IMG/VR virus record: IMGVR_UViG_3300034980_000289
Coordinates: 1 to 59,737 of that record
DNA length: 59,737 nt
Direction: 5' to 3' (one strand)
Source: a virus
Below the pieces are notes generated by a model, which searched no databases, was not told the DNA's origin, and saw nothing but the letters and a program-made list of their open reading frames with translations. Shown in pieces: positions 28,001 through 37,717 of this stretch. Positions within the stretch are counted from its first letter, which is position 1; each line of letters starts with the position of its first letter. Both the position numbers and the translations under genes were made by a program.

Positions 28001-29807
28001 CTTTTATTAGAACTGGAATTAATTGTGTATAATTAAGAAACTTTGTATCAGTCTTGTCATCACTACTCACTATTTCATCTATTATGCCTTCAACATCCTG
28101 AGCAATTAAGCCAAGATTTTCTGAATCATCTTGTTTTAATTTATATTTTTTAGGTTGTAATAGATTTATTGCATCAAGACCATAAGGAACTGGTTCAATA
28201 TCTTTCTTTAGTTTTATATCCGAACCAGTATTCCAAGCTGATGCCTTATGAGTTGCCCATGATGTACTTGAACCTGCATTCCAATACCAAAGCGATGGAG
28301 TATGGCTTGATGCACCATTATTACAAGTTCTATAGTTTATATAAAGTGCATTATTTTGAGCCCCAATCATAAATTCCGCACCATACCCCATTAATTCCAT
28401 TGTATCGTAAGCGTGGTTTCTTCCTATCCAAGAACCACCGCCAGAAAGCCCAGTGAGAACTCCGTCAAAATGTGCATACCCACCAAATGTGGCGGTGCTA
28501 CCTTCAAGTTTGAATACATTAGTATCACCAGTACCATCAACATAATTATCTATATAAAATCCAGAATCTTCAGTTCCATCAGTAACATCTAATGCGTGGG
28601 CTCGTAGAATAGTATAATATGTATCTTGGTTAGCAGAATTAATACCTGCAAAAGCTATTTGTCCTAAATAATCGTTGTCTGCCATAGAATTATCAGCAGG
28701 TCTTTTCCAAAACTGTAATTGTGCGGGGGTACTTGCATTATTTAAATTTGTTAATGTTAATACTGGATTCCACGATTCGCTATTGCTCAATGCAACACCC
28801 CCAGCAAATGTGGCGTTTTGAGAACCGTCAAGGGTTAAAGCAGTTGTTGCCCCACCAGTCTGAAAGAACATTGACCTTGTATAATTGCAATGTATATTAC
28901 CAAGAGCATATGCTGAAGTAGTATGTTCATCCTCAAAGTATATAATTCCATTGTTTTGACCTTGTCCTTTTAAATATAACTTAGCATCGCCACTTGTTTC
29001 GTTAACTATGAGGTCACCAGTAAATGTGGCGTTGCCACCATCTGCTATATTAAAAACATTTGTCGCACCAGCAGAACCATCATATACTGAAAAAATATTA
29101 GTTGTATTAGAGTTAATAGTCGCTGTTTGTGTTCCACCGTGAAATAATTGTAATTGAATACCACTCGCACTTCCTGAAACCATTTTCTGAAAAGTATCTC
29201 CTGTAGTATCCCCTATTGTTAACGCTGTATTTGAACCACCAGTAATTGCGACATCACCACCAAATATGGCGTTGCCATTCACATCAATTACCAAATCATC
29301 TGAATATCCACCGCCACCATAAGTAGTCCCTTGTAAAACAAAATTGTTAGTACTATCATCAAAGAATATTCTTCCCCTACCTACCCCACCTGAAGTAAAC
29401 TCTAATCCTATATCTGGAGAACCACTTACTTCTTTTATAATTAATTGTGGCATTGAATTGCCTGAAAATGATTTTAACCCTGTAAATGTCTGGGCAGTAG
29501 ATAAGTGAGCTGTATCTGCATCAAGATAAGCACTTGCTATCACAGATGCGTTCCATACACCAGTTCCTATTGTGCCTACTGAAGTAATCTGAGTTTGAGC
29601 AGCATCTACATTAAGAGTATTAGTAGAAAGGGTAAGTCCAGTACCACCAGCTAATAGTGTTTTACTAACTGCAATAGAACCAGCTAAGTGTGCGTTGTCT
29701 ATACTTCCATCAACGAAATCAGCACTGTCAATAGCATCATCTGCCATCTTCGCATTAGTAATTGCGTTGTCTGCTATTCCACTGGTTTTAATTTTTGTTA
29801 GAGCCAT
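27954..29807 (-). CDS. Tail fibre with C-terminal S74 self-cleaving chaperone (copy 2)
   Basis: The protein has 617 residues. The N-terminal part (IADNAITNAKMADDAIDSAD, then GTGLTLSTNTLNVDAAQTQ) is almost the same as part of the fibre at 32265-33812. The middle is built of repeated beta motifs (variants of NATFAG). The S74 domain starts at SDIKLKKDIEPV (about residue 528) and keeps the Ser and Lys of the dyad. The last 30 codons are close copies of those in the next fibre. It should form a trimeric receptor-binding fibre. Confidence 0.85.
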   Translation of the reverse strand: MALTKIKTSGIADNAITNAKMADDAIDSADFVDGSIDNAHLAGSIAVSKTLLAGGTGLTLSTNTLNVDAAQTQITSVGTIGTGVWNASVIASAYLDADTAHLSTAQTFTGLKSFSGNSMPQLIIKEVSGSPDIGLEFTSGGVGRGRIFFDDSTNNFVLQGTTYGGGGYSDDLVIDVNGNAIFGGDVAITGGSNTALTIGDTTGDTFQKMVSGSASGIQLQLFHGGTQTATINSNTTNIFSVYDGSAGATNVFNIADGGNATFTGDLIVNETSGDAKLYLKGQGQNNGIIYFEDEHTTSAYALGNIHCNYTRSMFFQTGGATTALTLDGSQNATFAGGVALSNSESWNPVLTLTNLNNASTPAQLQFWKRPADNSMADNDYLGQIAFAGINSANQDTYYTILRAHALDVTDGTEDSGFYIDNYVDGTGDTNVFKLEGSTATFGGYAHFDGVLTGLSGGGSWIGRNHAYDTMELMGYGAEFMIGAQNNALYINYRTCNNGASSHTPSLWYWNAGSSTSWATHKASAWNTGSDIKLKKDIEPVPYGLDAINLLQPKKYKLKQDDSENLGLIAQDVEGIIDEIVSSDDKTDTKFLNYTQLIPVLIKAVQELSAKVTALENA

Positions 29808-32800
29808 TATGCGTTCTCCAATGCAGTTACTTTAGCTGATAATTCTTTTATTGCTTCAACTAATACTGCATTTATCTGATTAGCGTCTTGAACTGTTTTT
29901 ATACCTGTATCTTGATGAGTATTAATCACCTCTGGAACGATAGCCTCTAATTCTTGTGCAATAAAACCAAAATTTACCCTTTGATGATTTGCGTCCTCCT
30001 CGTCTGGGAATGGGTCATCTTCCTTCTTCCATTTGAACTGAACACCCCTCATTTGATTTACTTTATCAAGAGAACCAGAAAGTGTAGAAATATTTTTCTT
30101 AAGTCTTTCATCAGAGGCGGTATGATAAGAATTTCCGCTACCTGTAATATTCCCTGTTGAAGCAAGTCTCATAGCCTCTCGTGGGTCAGATGCACCACTC
30201 GGATTATGTTGAGTATAAAAAACTAAATCACCAATATTCCAGTTTGAATCTCCACCAGCACCAGTTCTTTGTGCACCTATCGCTGCAAAAATACTATTGT
30301 AATTTCCACTTGCACTTTTTCTTGACCAAGTGATAAAAGGAGCATACGTATGGTTTAATGCATTATTTTCTAAATTTAATCCAATTTGCCACGCTCTGTC
30401 GTTAGCAGCCTGGTCGCTTGTGGAGGTTTCGCCTTGGTCACAAGCAATATTCATCTTAATAACAGGACTATATCCAATATTGTCTGCTGTCCCAGCTGTA
30501 CCAGTGCTCCAATGTTCATTCCACAATATAGTTTTATTACAAGATTGTCCTAACTGAATAGCCCCCACCCCTCCATCGCTTGATTTTGAAAGACCTAAAG
30601 CATCCATATCTGCCTCAGTAGAAGACCCTCCAATTACTAATCTTTTATCAATTCCAGCAGTTATTACTGCACCACCACCACCTACTGCATTATAAAGTTG
30701 CCAATTACTACTTCCGTTTGCCATATAGCCAGTAATCCAAGTTGCATTATTATTCTTACCGACATAACCTAATTCCGCATCATTAAAAGCACCACACTCT
30801 GAACGAATGTAAGCATCACCACTTGCCGATAAAGCAGTAGCGTCTATTATTGGGGCAGTATAACCAGACAATCCTGTTTTCGTTATAGTGAGGCACGATG
30901 TACCAGCACTCATATCGAACTCTGCTATTTCAGCCGTAAAATCAGATGCACCTATTTTCAAATTGTTTAGACTTCCCCCTAATCCAAGCCAAGCAGATGC
31001 TCCTGATGACCTTGAGCCAATATTAAATGCAGTAGTCCCTGTAAATTTTATATCACCAGCAAATGAGGCGTTAGCTGAAGAATTTATTTGCAGAGCATTG
31101 ACATAAGAACCAGACGCTTTTGTTGCTATTGAAAGATTTCCACTTGTATCTGCAAACATTTTCCATTTATCTGGGTCGTTATCTGCTTGGTCAGCAAATA
31201 AATCAATCTCAGCGTTACCTCCCTCACCACCAAGAACTCTGAACAAAGTCTCACCAGAAGCACTTCCACCGACATCAACATTCCCAGCAAATACGGCATT
31301 TTGAGAAGTATCAATAGTCAATGCAGGTAAATCATCAGCCTCATCAAAGATTACAAGAGAATTGCTCCAAGCATAAATTTGCCAATCGCCAGTACCAGCA
31401 TCATCTTCTTGCAATCTAAGTGATGGAGCGTCTCCTTTTATATGAAGAACTGGGGTTACTCCTGCATTTTCCCCAGTATCGGGAGTTGTTGTTCCAATCC
31501 CTACCGCATTTGCAGAAGAATCAACAAACAAAGTCCCACTATCCCAGTTAAAGTCTCCTGTTCCACCAGTTAAAGATGTAAGAGTACCTACTGATTCTAA
31601 TGAACTTGCAGTTACTCCACTTGCAAGGGTTGAGCCTGATAAAGTATTTGCATCTGCTGTAACTGTTATTGCAGCTGAACCATCAAAGTTTACTCCATTA
31701 ATTGCCCTTGCAGTTGCTAAAGTAGTTGCAGTAGCGGCTAGTGTTACTGCTATATTTGCTGACCCATCAAAAGAAACTCCTCCAATAGTCCTCGCAGTTG
31801 CCAATGTAGCAGCTGTAGAAGCAGTAACTGTATTTTGGTTTATCCATGACATAGTACCATCGCCATCAGACTTTAATAATTGATTATTAGTACCATCCCC
31901 ACTTACTTGTAATTCATCAGCTCCTATTGAGCCTTCACCTACAGTTGAGGATTGACCCATAATAACTACATGAAAGTCTACTCCAGAAGCAGGTGCTCCT
32001 GTAAATGTTAATATTGAACCACTAATTGTATAAGCATCTGTTGGATGTTGAAGTACACCATCTATTGTAACTATTAGATTATCTACATTAGGAGTTATCG
32101 CTACGCCCGCTACCATTAATTTATAATTAACTATTGTACCATTAGCATTTTGGTCATAAGTAGATGAACTACCATCTTGACCTAATCCATTGAAATCATC
32201 AAGGATATAGAAATTCCCACTATTTGTTGGTGCGTGTCCTATATATGGCATTATGCGTTCTCCATTATCCTAACAAATGTCCTGAAAACCTTGTCCATTG
32301 TCCGTTACTATCACCATAAATTGAACCACCACCAAACGTAGTAAATGAACAAGAAATATCCTCACCAGCCTCTAATTTTACTATCTGAGATATTCCAAGA
32401 GCAATATATCCATCGCCCCAAGAAGTACCATCCTGATACTCTGTTCTGCCTGGATTCCCGAAATAATGACTATTAACATTACCTCTACTGGATTTGAGAA
32501 CACAATCATATTCATATCCTGCACCCGATGAATCCGCCAAAATAGTAGCAGTAAAAAGATATACTCCTGCAACTGGGGCACAAAATATTCCATTACTTGT
32601 ATTATAATTCCCACCTACATCATATTTTTCTGCATTAAAAACTAAATCAGTATTTACAGAATAAGACGTTGATGAACTTCTATAAGCCGAAAACGAAGGC
32701 TGAGTAGGTGTTGTTACATACCCAGTTGAACCAACCTCAAAAACCATTGCTGGAGTGCCATTATGACATTGAATGATTGGTCTTGTTGCCTCAACTTCGT

Positions 32801-33380
32801 GTTGTTTTAGGTACATTAATACTTCAGAATTTGAGCCCGAACCAGCCCCGTGAATCTCTATAACATTAGCATCTGACCAAGTTGGTACAACTGTACTTCT
32901 ATTTGCAATTCTTAACATACTTGAAACGGTATTATAACCATTAGCGAGTGTCATTTTTTTCCCATCGCCAGTCATACTTATATCCCCAGCAAATGTGGCG
33001 TTGCCAGTAAAGGAAGATAACCCATAATGATACAATCCACCATCACTTGCTATTTCAGTTCTTTTTACACCAGCAGTTGTAAATCCAATATGGTCTGCTT
33101 GAGTTCTATACATTCCTGTATTTTTATCTGAATCCCAAGAAAAACTTGGTGCTGTTACTGAACCATTTACTCCTAAAACTTTTCCTGCAAAGGTAGCATC
33201 TTGACCAGTGTCAAGAGTCAAGGCTGTGGTTGAACCATTAGTTTTAATATATATATTTGCTGAAGATTGTGCAATCAAGTCAGACCCAGTTCCATATATT
33301 ACTTCGGCTGAATCTCCAAATTGAACACCCTCATTAGATGGTAAAACTACTGCCCCAGCGAATGTGGCAGTTGTGCCACT
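28460..33380 (-). repeat. Dispersed NATFAG-coding repeats in fibre genes
   Basis: A roughly 17-base motif, CCAGCAAATGTGGCGTT on the plus strand, recurs with small changes at about 28475, 28800, 29020, 29255, 31045, 31280, 32988 and 33355. It codes for variants of NATFAG or ATFAGD. Its spread over three fibre genes gives homology for exchange between them. Confidence 0.7.
29807..32251 (-). CDS. Tail fibre with C-terminal S74 self-cleaving chaperone (copy 1)
   Basis: This 814-residue fibre has an N-terminal anchoring domain (PYIGHAPTNSGNFYILDDFN, a form common in marine phage fibres), a long Ala/Thr/Gly beta region with NATFAG-like repeats, and an S74 chaperone at about residue 712 (SDERLKKNIS) ending in LSAKVTALENA. 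The same ending occurs in the neighbouring fibre, pointing to duplication or exchange of the chaperone. Together with the next gene it probably sets host range. Confidence 0.87.
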   Translation of the reverse strand: MPYIGHAPTNSGNFYILDDFNGLGQDGSSSTYDQNANGTIVNYKLMVAGVAITPNVDNLIVTIDGVLQHPTDAYTISGSILTFTGAPASGVDFHVVIMGQSSTVGEGSIGADELQVSGDGTNNQLLKSDGDGTMSWINQNTVTASTAATLATARTIGGVSFDGSANIAVTLAATATTLATARAINGVNFDGSAAITVTADANTLSGSTLASGVTASSLESVGTLTSLTGGTGDFNWDSGTLFVDSSANAVGIGTTTPDTGENAGVTPVLHIKGDAPSLRLQEDDAGTGDWQIYAWSNSLVIFDEADDLPALTIDTSQNAVFAGNVDVGGSASGETLFRVLGGEGGNAEIDLFADQADNDPDKWKMFADTSGNLSIATKASGSYVNALQINSSANASFAGDIKFTGTTAFNIGSRSSGASAWLGLGGSLNNLKIGASDFTAEIAEFDMSAGTSCLTITKTGLSGYTAPIIDATALSASGDAYIRSECGAFNDAELGYVGKNNNATWITGYMANGSSNWQLYNAVGGGGAVITAGIDKRLVIGGSSTEADMDALGLSKSSDGGVGAIQLGQSCNKTILWNEHWSTGTAGTADNIGYSPVIKMNIACDQGETSTSDQAANDRAWQIGLNLENNALNHTYAPFITWSRKSASGNYNSIFAAIGAQRTGAGGDSNWNIGDLVFYTQHNPSGASDPREAMRLASTGNITGSGNSYHTASDERLKKNISTLSGSLDKVNQMRGVQFKWKKEDDPFPDEEDANHQRVNFGFIAQELEAIVPEVINTHQDTGIKTVQDANQINAVLVEAIKELSAKVTALENA

Positions 33381-33812
33381 ATAGGTAGAATTTGTAGTTC
33401 CGTTACTAATTATATAAAGAGATGACCCAACTCCACCTATTCCTGTGGATGATTCATCGTTACGAGGGTTTAGTGTTGGGTTTGTTGCGGATGCAGTTTC
33501 ATTCAAAATCCGCCCTGCTCCAGTTGCACTTCCTTTGATTGACCCTGAAGAAGTAACTGCTCCTGCATTCCATACACCAGTTGTGATTGTACCAACCGAG
33601 GTTATTTGAGTTTGAGCAGCGTCTACGTTGACAGTATTTGTGGAAAGAGTTAAACCAGTCCCTGCTACGAACTGTGTCTTAGACATAGCTATAGCAGCAG
33701 AAGCGTTTAAATCAGCATTTACTATACTTCCATCAGTAATATCAGCGGAGACAATTGTATTATCCCCAATCTGTATCGCTTGTTCCGCAGGTTTATATCC
33801 ATAATAAGCCAC
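32265..33812 (-). CDS. Tail fibre with C1q-like C-terminal domain
   Basis: This 515-residue fibre starts at GTG 33812 (sharing TAGTG with the upstream stop). It shows the same GTGLTLSTNTVNVDAAQTQI segment as the fibre at 27954 and repeated ATFAG motifs. Its end is unlike the others: YNTSNGIFCAPVAGVYLF and FNAEKYDVGGNYN (about residues 395-440) match the C1q/TNF-like trimer fold. C1q heads trimerise and bind ligands, so this fibre likely has a different receptor tip. Confidence 0.8.
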   Translation of the reverse strand: MAYYGYKPAEQAIQIGDNTIVSADITDGSIVNADLNASAAIAMSKTQFVAGTGLTLSTNTVNVDAAQTQITSVGTITTGVWNAGAVTSSGSIKGSATGAGRILNETASATNPTLNPRNDESSTGIGGVGSSLYIISNGTTNSTYSGTTATFAGAVVLPSNEGVQFGDSAEVIYGTGSDLIAQSSANIYIKTNGSTTALTLDTGQDATFAGKVLGVNGSVTAPSFSWDSDKNTGMYRTQADHIGFTTAGVKRTEIASDGGLYHYGLSSFTGNATFAGDISMTGDGKKMTLANGYNTVSSMLRIANRSTVVPTWSDANVIEIHGAGSGSNSEVLMYLKQHEVEATRPIIQCHNGTPAMVFEVGSTGYVTTPTQPSFSAYRSSSTSYSVNTDLVFNAEKYDVGGNYNTSNGIFCAPVAGVYLFTATILADSSGAGYEYDCVLKSSRGNVNSHYFGNPGRTEYQDGTSWGDGYIALGISQIVKLEAGEDISCSFTTFGGGSIYGDSNGQWTRFSGHLLG

Positions 33813-34174
33813 TAGACATCCATCTCCATAAGTGAAATAATTAAATCTACTGCACTTCCTGTGCTAGCCATTGCTTTGATTTTATCGGTTGTTTGTAATA
33901 CCAATTTATTTCCTTGCATAATTTCTAATGTACTTCCTGCGGGAAGAGGAGCAGACTTTATAAGATATACGTCTGAATTAGCGCTTGCATTCGCAATATC
34001 TGAATGGTCTGAAGTATCTGATATAACTTGAACATCTGCCGTTACTGCACTCCCAGTTTTGTTAGACAATGATATACTAAGTATAATTGCAGTTTTACTA
34101 GATGGTACGTCATAATATTCTTCAAGACTTGTTCCGACACTAGCCTTTGTTTTTAATTTGAATGTATTAGCCAT
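33812..34174 (-). CDS. Small beta-rich virion protein
   Basis: The protein has 120 residues with alternating hydrophobic and Ser/Thr residues, including a long beta-like stretch (TAIILSISLSNKTGSAV). It lies within the fibre module and probably forms part of the fibre base or a decoration protein. No family is recognised. Confidence 0.6.
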   Translation of the reverse strand: MANTFKLKTKASVGTSLEEYYDVPSSKTAIILSISLSNKTGSAVTADVQVISDTSDHSDIANASANSDVYLIKSAPLPAGSTLEIMQGNKLVLQTTDKIKAMASTGSAVDLIISLMEMDV

Positions 34175-34177
34175 AAT

Positions 34178-34402
34178 CTATCCTAACGCAATCGCTAAAG
34201 CGGTCGCTTGGTCGTCTACACCTTGAGAGTCTACAATCTCACGAATAATGTTTCCAGAATCTTTAAAATAAATCTTCCTTACACTTGCGTGATAATTAAG
34301 AGCCACTTCACCATAATCTATGTCTGTAGACGCATTTGTATCATGAGTAGGTGCTGGGCTAGAAGTATTACTTCTATTTCTTAGTATTATTGTGTTCGCC
34401 AT
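34178..34402 (-). CDS. Small fibre-base protein
   Basis: The 74 residues include IDYGEVALNYHASVRKIYFK, the same kind of 'GE-A-N-...-LYF' element found at fibre N-termini that dock to the tail. It may be a stand-alone adaptor for the fibres. The call is based on this motif and its neighbours. Confidence 0.6.
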   Translation of the reverse strand: MANTIILRNRSNTSSPAPTHDTNASTDIDYGEVALNYHASVRKIYFKDSGNIIREIVDSQGVDDQATALAIALG

Positions 34403-34414
34403 TAATTCCTCCTA

Positions 34415-35365
34415 TTAGAATGTTCCACCATTAATTGTTGCAGCATCTATACTGTTAAATGTTCCTTTGTAAAATTTACAATCTCCAACAGTACCTGATG
34501 TGACTTCAGACGAAATTGATGCGTGAGGGATGTAAACAAAAGTTCCCATTCCGCCAGCGTCCAATAAACTATCATCCATTCCAAAGAATCCCTTACGAGT
34601 TGCTGCAGAAGTGCCTCCCCACCATTTGTATAGTATACCTCTATCCTTTCCATCGTCTGAGGTTGCGGCAGTATCTCCACCAAGAACCATTATTGGGTCA
34701 TCAATCGTTACTGTTGTTGAGTTGATAGTTGAAGTAGTACCATCTACTTGTAAATTTCCAGCGATTACTACATCGCCTGAAGCGTTAAGGACTAGGTTGC
34801 CACTTGAGGTTGTAATCGTTTGGTTATCTCCCAATCCTACTGTTACAGCTCCTGCGGTTAAGCCTGCGAATGTTGGGTTACTTGTTGTCTCAACAGCTTG
34901 CCCTATTGCAATTGTTGGGGTAGCTTCTTCTCCTGAGTTATTTGCAAGAGTTACTCCAGTCCCTGCTACAAGAGTTTCAACGTATGAACCTGTTGTTTCA
35001 TCCCCTAATATAACTCCATTGTCTTTAATGGTTACTACGCCACTAGAGACTAAAAAATTATCAGTACTAAAAGCTGCTATACCTTTTGCACTAGCTGTGG
35101 CAAAAATATTTGAATCAGTTAAAGTTAAAGAAAGAGTTCTTCCTCTAGCACTTTCACTAGAAGCTGCACTCATTGTTATCCCAGCTCCAGCAGTTATATC
35201 ATCTAAGGTTGGAAGGTGGGCTGTTACTACATTAGAATTATTATGTCTTCCAACGTATAATTTTCTACCAAACTGGTCTAACGCCATTTCGCCTGACGCT
35301 AGTCCACTAGGCACAGAACTGGCATCATTAGCTGCCGCTCTTTTTATTTGTATGACATTAGCCAT
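34415..35365 (-). CDS. Tail fibre / tail appendage protein
   Basis: This 316-residue protein starts with IQIKRAAANDASSVPSGLAS and GEMALDQFGRKLYVG, a typical fibre-docking N-terminus. Repeated beta motifs then lead to a compact end (DCKFYKGTFNSIDAATINGG). It lacks an S74 domain. A 258-residue antisense frame covers it completely but is a by-product of its codon pattern. Probable short fibre or adaptor. Confidence 0.7.
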   Translation of the reverse strand: MANVIQIKRAAANDASSVPSGLASGEMALDQFGRKLYVGRHNNSNVVTAHLPTLDDITAGAGITMSAASSESARGRTLSLTLTDSNIFATASAKGIAAFSTDNFLVSSGVVTIKDNGVILGDETTGSYVETLVAGTGVTLANNSGEEATPTIAIGQAVETTSNPTFAGLTAGAVTVGLGDNQTITTSSGNLVLNASGDVVIAGNLQVDGTTSTINSTTVTIDDPIMVLGGDTAATSDDGKDRGILYKWWGGTSAATRKGFFGMDDSLLDAGGMGTFVYIPHASISSEVTSGTVGDCKFYKGTFNSIDAATINGGTF

Positions 35366-35383
35366 TATGTTCTCCTGTTATTG

Positions 35384-35704
35384 TTAACTAAATGTTCCAC
35401 CATCTAAGGTAGAAGCTCCGTCTACATGGATTTCGTTCCATGAGTCTTCATCTCTGACGTACATTACGTCATCATCGGTATCATACCACATATTCCCCTC
35501 TATTGGGGAACTTGGGGCTGAATCTTGTTTTGCTTGTAGACTAGCTACTTCCTCTAACGCATCTTGTACGTTCTTTGCCACAATACTTGGTGAAGAAGTA
35601 GGAATCTTCGTAGCGTCTATTGAAAAACTTTCGCTAGTCTTTTGTACTTGTTTAGTTCCAATGGTCTTGCTAGCTACATTTGATGTTGTTTTAATTGTTG
35701 CCAT
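35384..35704 (-). CDS. Small virion protein with fibre-type C-terminus
   Basis: In this 106-residue protein the C-terminal part (PIEGNMWYDTDDDVMYVRDE) matches the short 'G-x-x-W-Y-D' element seen in fibre-associated phage proteins. It ends DGASTLDGGTFS, like the neighbouring appendage (TINGGTF), which suggests a common origin. Minor virion component. Confidence 0.6.
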   Translation of the reverse strand: MATIKTTSNVASKTIGTKQVQKTSESFSIDATKIPTSSPSIVAKNVQDALEEVASLQAKQDSAPSSPIEGNMWYDTDDDVMYVRDEDSWNEIHVDGASTLDGGTFS

Positions 35705-36471
35705 TAGAATGTCGGGGTCGCAGTAGAATCAACTGAGACCTCTCCTTGTGCTTGTTTAACGTAAACTGAACTCTTTTTTTCAATCAAATCCCAATATCCT
35801 TCAAATTCATCAGAAAAACATTGTGTTTTGTTTCCTGCCATTTTTATGATTATCGTACCTCCATCTGTCCCTGATGCATCCACACTATCAAAATCAACTG
35901 AAGTAGCTGCTCCTCCAAGCCAATCACTTATGATGGCTGCCCCAGTAAAATTAGTCTTAGTCATACCAGCTGTGCTAGAATCAGTAAGAGTTACTGTTGT
36001 ATTACCGTCTGTTCCTACTGTTGCCTGAGTTACAGTAATAACTGCACCCGACACCGTCGCAGTGAATCTGGTACCAGATGGGCCTGACGAAGTGTTGATA
36101 ACATTCATTAGGTTGGTCGCAGTTGCATTATTCGATGTTGTAGATTCCCATGTACCATTGACCGAACTTTGGTCACCATTAGTAAAGTCATAGTTATTAC
36201 CGTCTGTAGAAACCAAATTCACTTTATCACCTGCATTAAGTTCGGTGAAATCTGTAATGGTTATTGTCGCAGTCGCAGCCGTGGATGAAACAGCTGTGTA
36301 GACTGGCCCAGTAAAAGAAGTATCACTAAAATCTTTAACAATCTTAGCTGCGTAGGTACATCCAGTAGATGTCCACGGGCTAGCCATAGTCAGGGTTAAC
36401 TCATAGTCCTCACCCTGTTTCATTTCAACATTAGCATAAGTCTTAGATTGACTTGGTTGTATCAAAGCCAT
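35704..36471 (-). CDS. Minor virion protein, beta-rich
   Basis: This 255-residue protein has an N-terminal half that contains an inserted Thr/Ala-rich module (about residues 65-180, with NAGDKVNLVSTDGNNYDFTN), and a C-terminal half that ends like a phage head or tail BppU/Ig-type domain. It probably sits at the head or tail surface. No named family can be given with confidence. Confidence 0.6.
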   Translation of the reverse strand: MALIQPSQSKTYANVEMKQGEDYELTLTMASPWTSTGCTYAAKIVKDFSDTSFTGPVYTAVSSTAATATITITDFTELNAGDKVNLVSTDGNNYDFTNGDQSSVNGTWESTTSNNATATNLMNVINTSSGPSGTRFTATVSGAVITVTQATVGTDGNTTVTLTDSSTAGMTKTNFTGAAIISDWLGGAATSVDFDSVDASGTDGGTIIIKMAGNKTQCFSDEFEGYWDLIEKKSSVYVKQAQGEVSVDSTATPTF

Positions 36472-36472
36472 T

Positions 36473-36709
36473 TTAATACAATAATACTACGCTTGTTGAA
36501 CTAGATTTTGTTGCACAAATCGAATAAGTGTGTCCCTTTAGCAAATGAAATACGACATCAACATCATTAACCGTTAAGGTTACATCTGCTGCTGTTCCTT
36601 TCATATGAACCGCTCTACACGCATCTTGCGTATTAGTATCGGCTACCACTGCTTTTGTAAAGGGGGCTACACTCTCTTGTGATGTGTAATCTTGTATTCC
36701 TTTAGCCAT
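36473..36709 (-). CDS. Small hypothetical virion protein
   Basis: This 78-residue beta-type protein (ADVTLTVNDVDVVFHLLKGH) sits in the late arm, with a ribosome site (AGGAGTTAAA) before ATG 36709. Similar short proteins occur next to connectors in other phages, perhaps as decoration. No function is assigned. Confidence 0.55.
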   Translation of the reverse strand: MAKGIQDYTSQESVAPFTKAVVADTNTQDACRAVHMKGTAADVTLTVNDVDVVFHLLKGHTYSICATKSSSTSVVLLY

Positions 36710-36721
36710 TTTAACTCCTAT

Positions 36722-37219
36722 TTAGTAATGAACAACTTCAGCATATATATTACCTGATGATGAATCAAGAAATATCTCAGCCAAGTTGTTATTCTGTGTT
36801 GCTAATCCATGAAGTACGATTGATTCTCCTTCTTCCAAAGAAAAGCCTGAATATGTTTTAGCTGGGTCTGATGCTGTTATTGCAGTATCCATTTCTCCAC
36901 CCAAACCTATTTTAATAACTGCTCCTGTTGCACTCGCCGTATCCTTGTCAGAGGTGGTAAACCCAGTATGTTTAATATAAACAAACTTAGATATAGCCCC
37001 TGAACCAATAGCTGCTGCAGTTGTAGTTACTACTTTAGATGAACTAACGTAAACTACCCCAGCATCTGCCTCGATTTCAAAATCACTACTTCCACCAAGA
37101 CTCTGGACTGCGGAATCGCTAGTACCAACATCGTGGGTAGGCATGTCATCTTCAACAGCTACTCTATGAAATACTTGAGCATTACTGGTCAATCTTACTC
37201 TTGTTGACGTTGTTGCCAT
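36722..37219 (-). CDS. Beta-rich minor virion protein
   Basis: This 165-residue protein is rich in Ser, Thr and Ala, with beta strands (GAISKFVYIKHTGF) and no charge clusters. A good ribosome site (CAGGAGAATAAA) precedes ATG 37219. It probably decorates the capsid or tail. No family is recognised. Confidence 0.6.
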   Translation of the reverse strand: MATTSTRVRLTSNAQVFHRVAVEDDMPTHDVGTSDSAVQSLGGSSDFEIEADAGVVYVSSSKVVTTTAAAIGSGAISKFVYIKHTGFTTSDKDTASATGAVIKIGLGGEMDTAITASDPAKTYSGFSLEEGESIVLHGLATQNNNLAEIFLDSSSGNIYAEVVHY

Positions 37220-37231
37220 TTTATTCTCCTG

Positions 37232-37717
37232 TTATCTAACACTACTCACAGGACTAGCAAAAGCAATTGTAATTTTTTTCTTATTGCTCTCGTTATCTGC
37301 AAGTTTCTTATAAAATTCTCTCATATAATACTCTTTTAATTGAATATTACCTTGCTTTGCTGCGTCTTGGGCTTGAACGAAACATACACAAGCCAAACTC
37401 AACATTCTATTTAAATTCACGTGACTTGTCTCCTCTGGAGATGTCACCTCAGCTAAAGTGGGATTCGTCCATGTTGTTTCATTGGTATCCGTAGCTAAAG
37501 TATTTGGGTCTACATCTACAAATGGTTTTACATATGAATTATACTCGACCCTAAGACCTACGTCAATTTGCTCATCAGGGTAAATAAGTTCAGTATCATC
37601 AGCTTCAATCCTACCATTCACATCAGGTGAAAGAAGGCTATTTTTCCTTAATTGGAGTAAATGAAGCTTCTGTCCATTAATTTTCCAAAAGTAACTTGAA
37701 CTAGTATCGTAACTCAT
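37232..37717 (-). CDS. Connector-type virion protein
   Basis: This 161-residue mixed alpha/beta protein has an N-terminal beta part (SYFWKINGQKLHLLQLRKNS) and a helical C-terminal half. It shares TAATG with the gene before. Its size, position after the portal-capsid block, and pairing with the next small helical protein fit head-tail connector components. Confidence 0.55.
   Translation of the reverse strand: MSYDTSSSYFWKINGQKLHLLQLRKNSLLSPDVNGRIEADDTELIYPDEQIDVGLRVEYNSYVKPFVDVDPNTLATDTNETTWTNPTLAEVTSPEETSHVNLNRMLSLACVCFVQAQDAAKQGNIQLKEYYMREFYKKLADNESNKKKITIAFASPVSSVR

Noticed and set aside
34611-35387. 258-codon plus-strand frame over a fibre gene
   Set aside because: It is the antisense shadow of a repetitive Thr/Ala/Gly gene whose codons avoid stops on the other strand.
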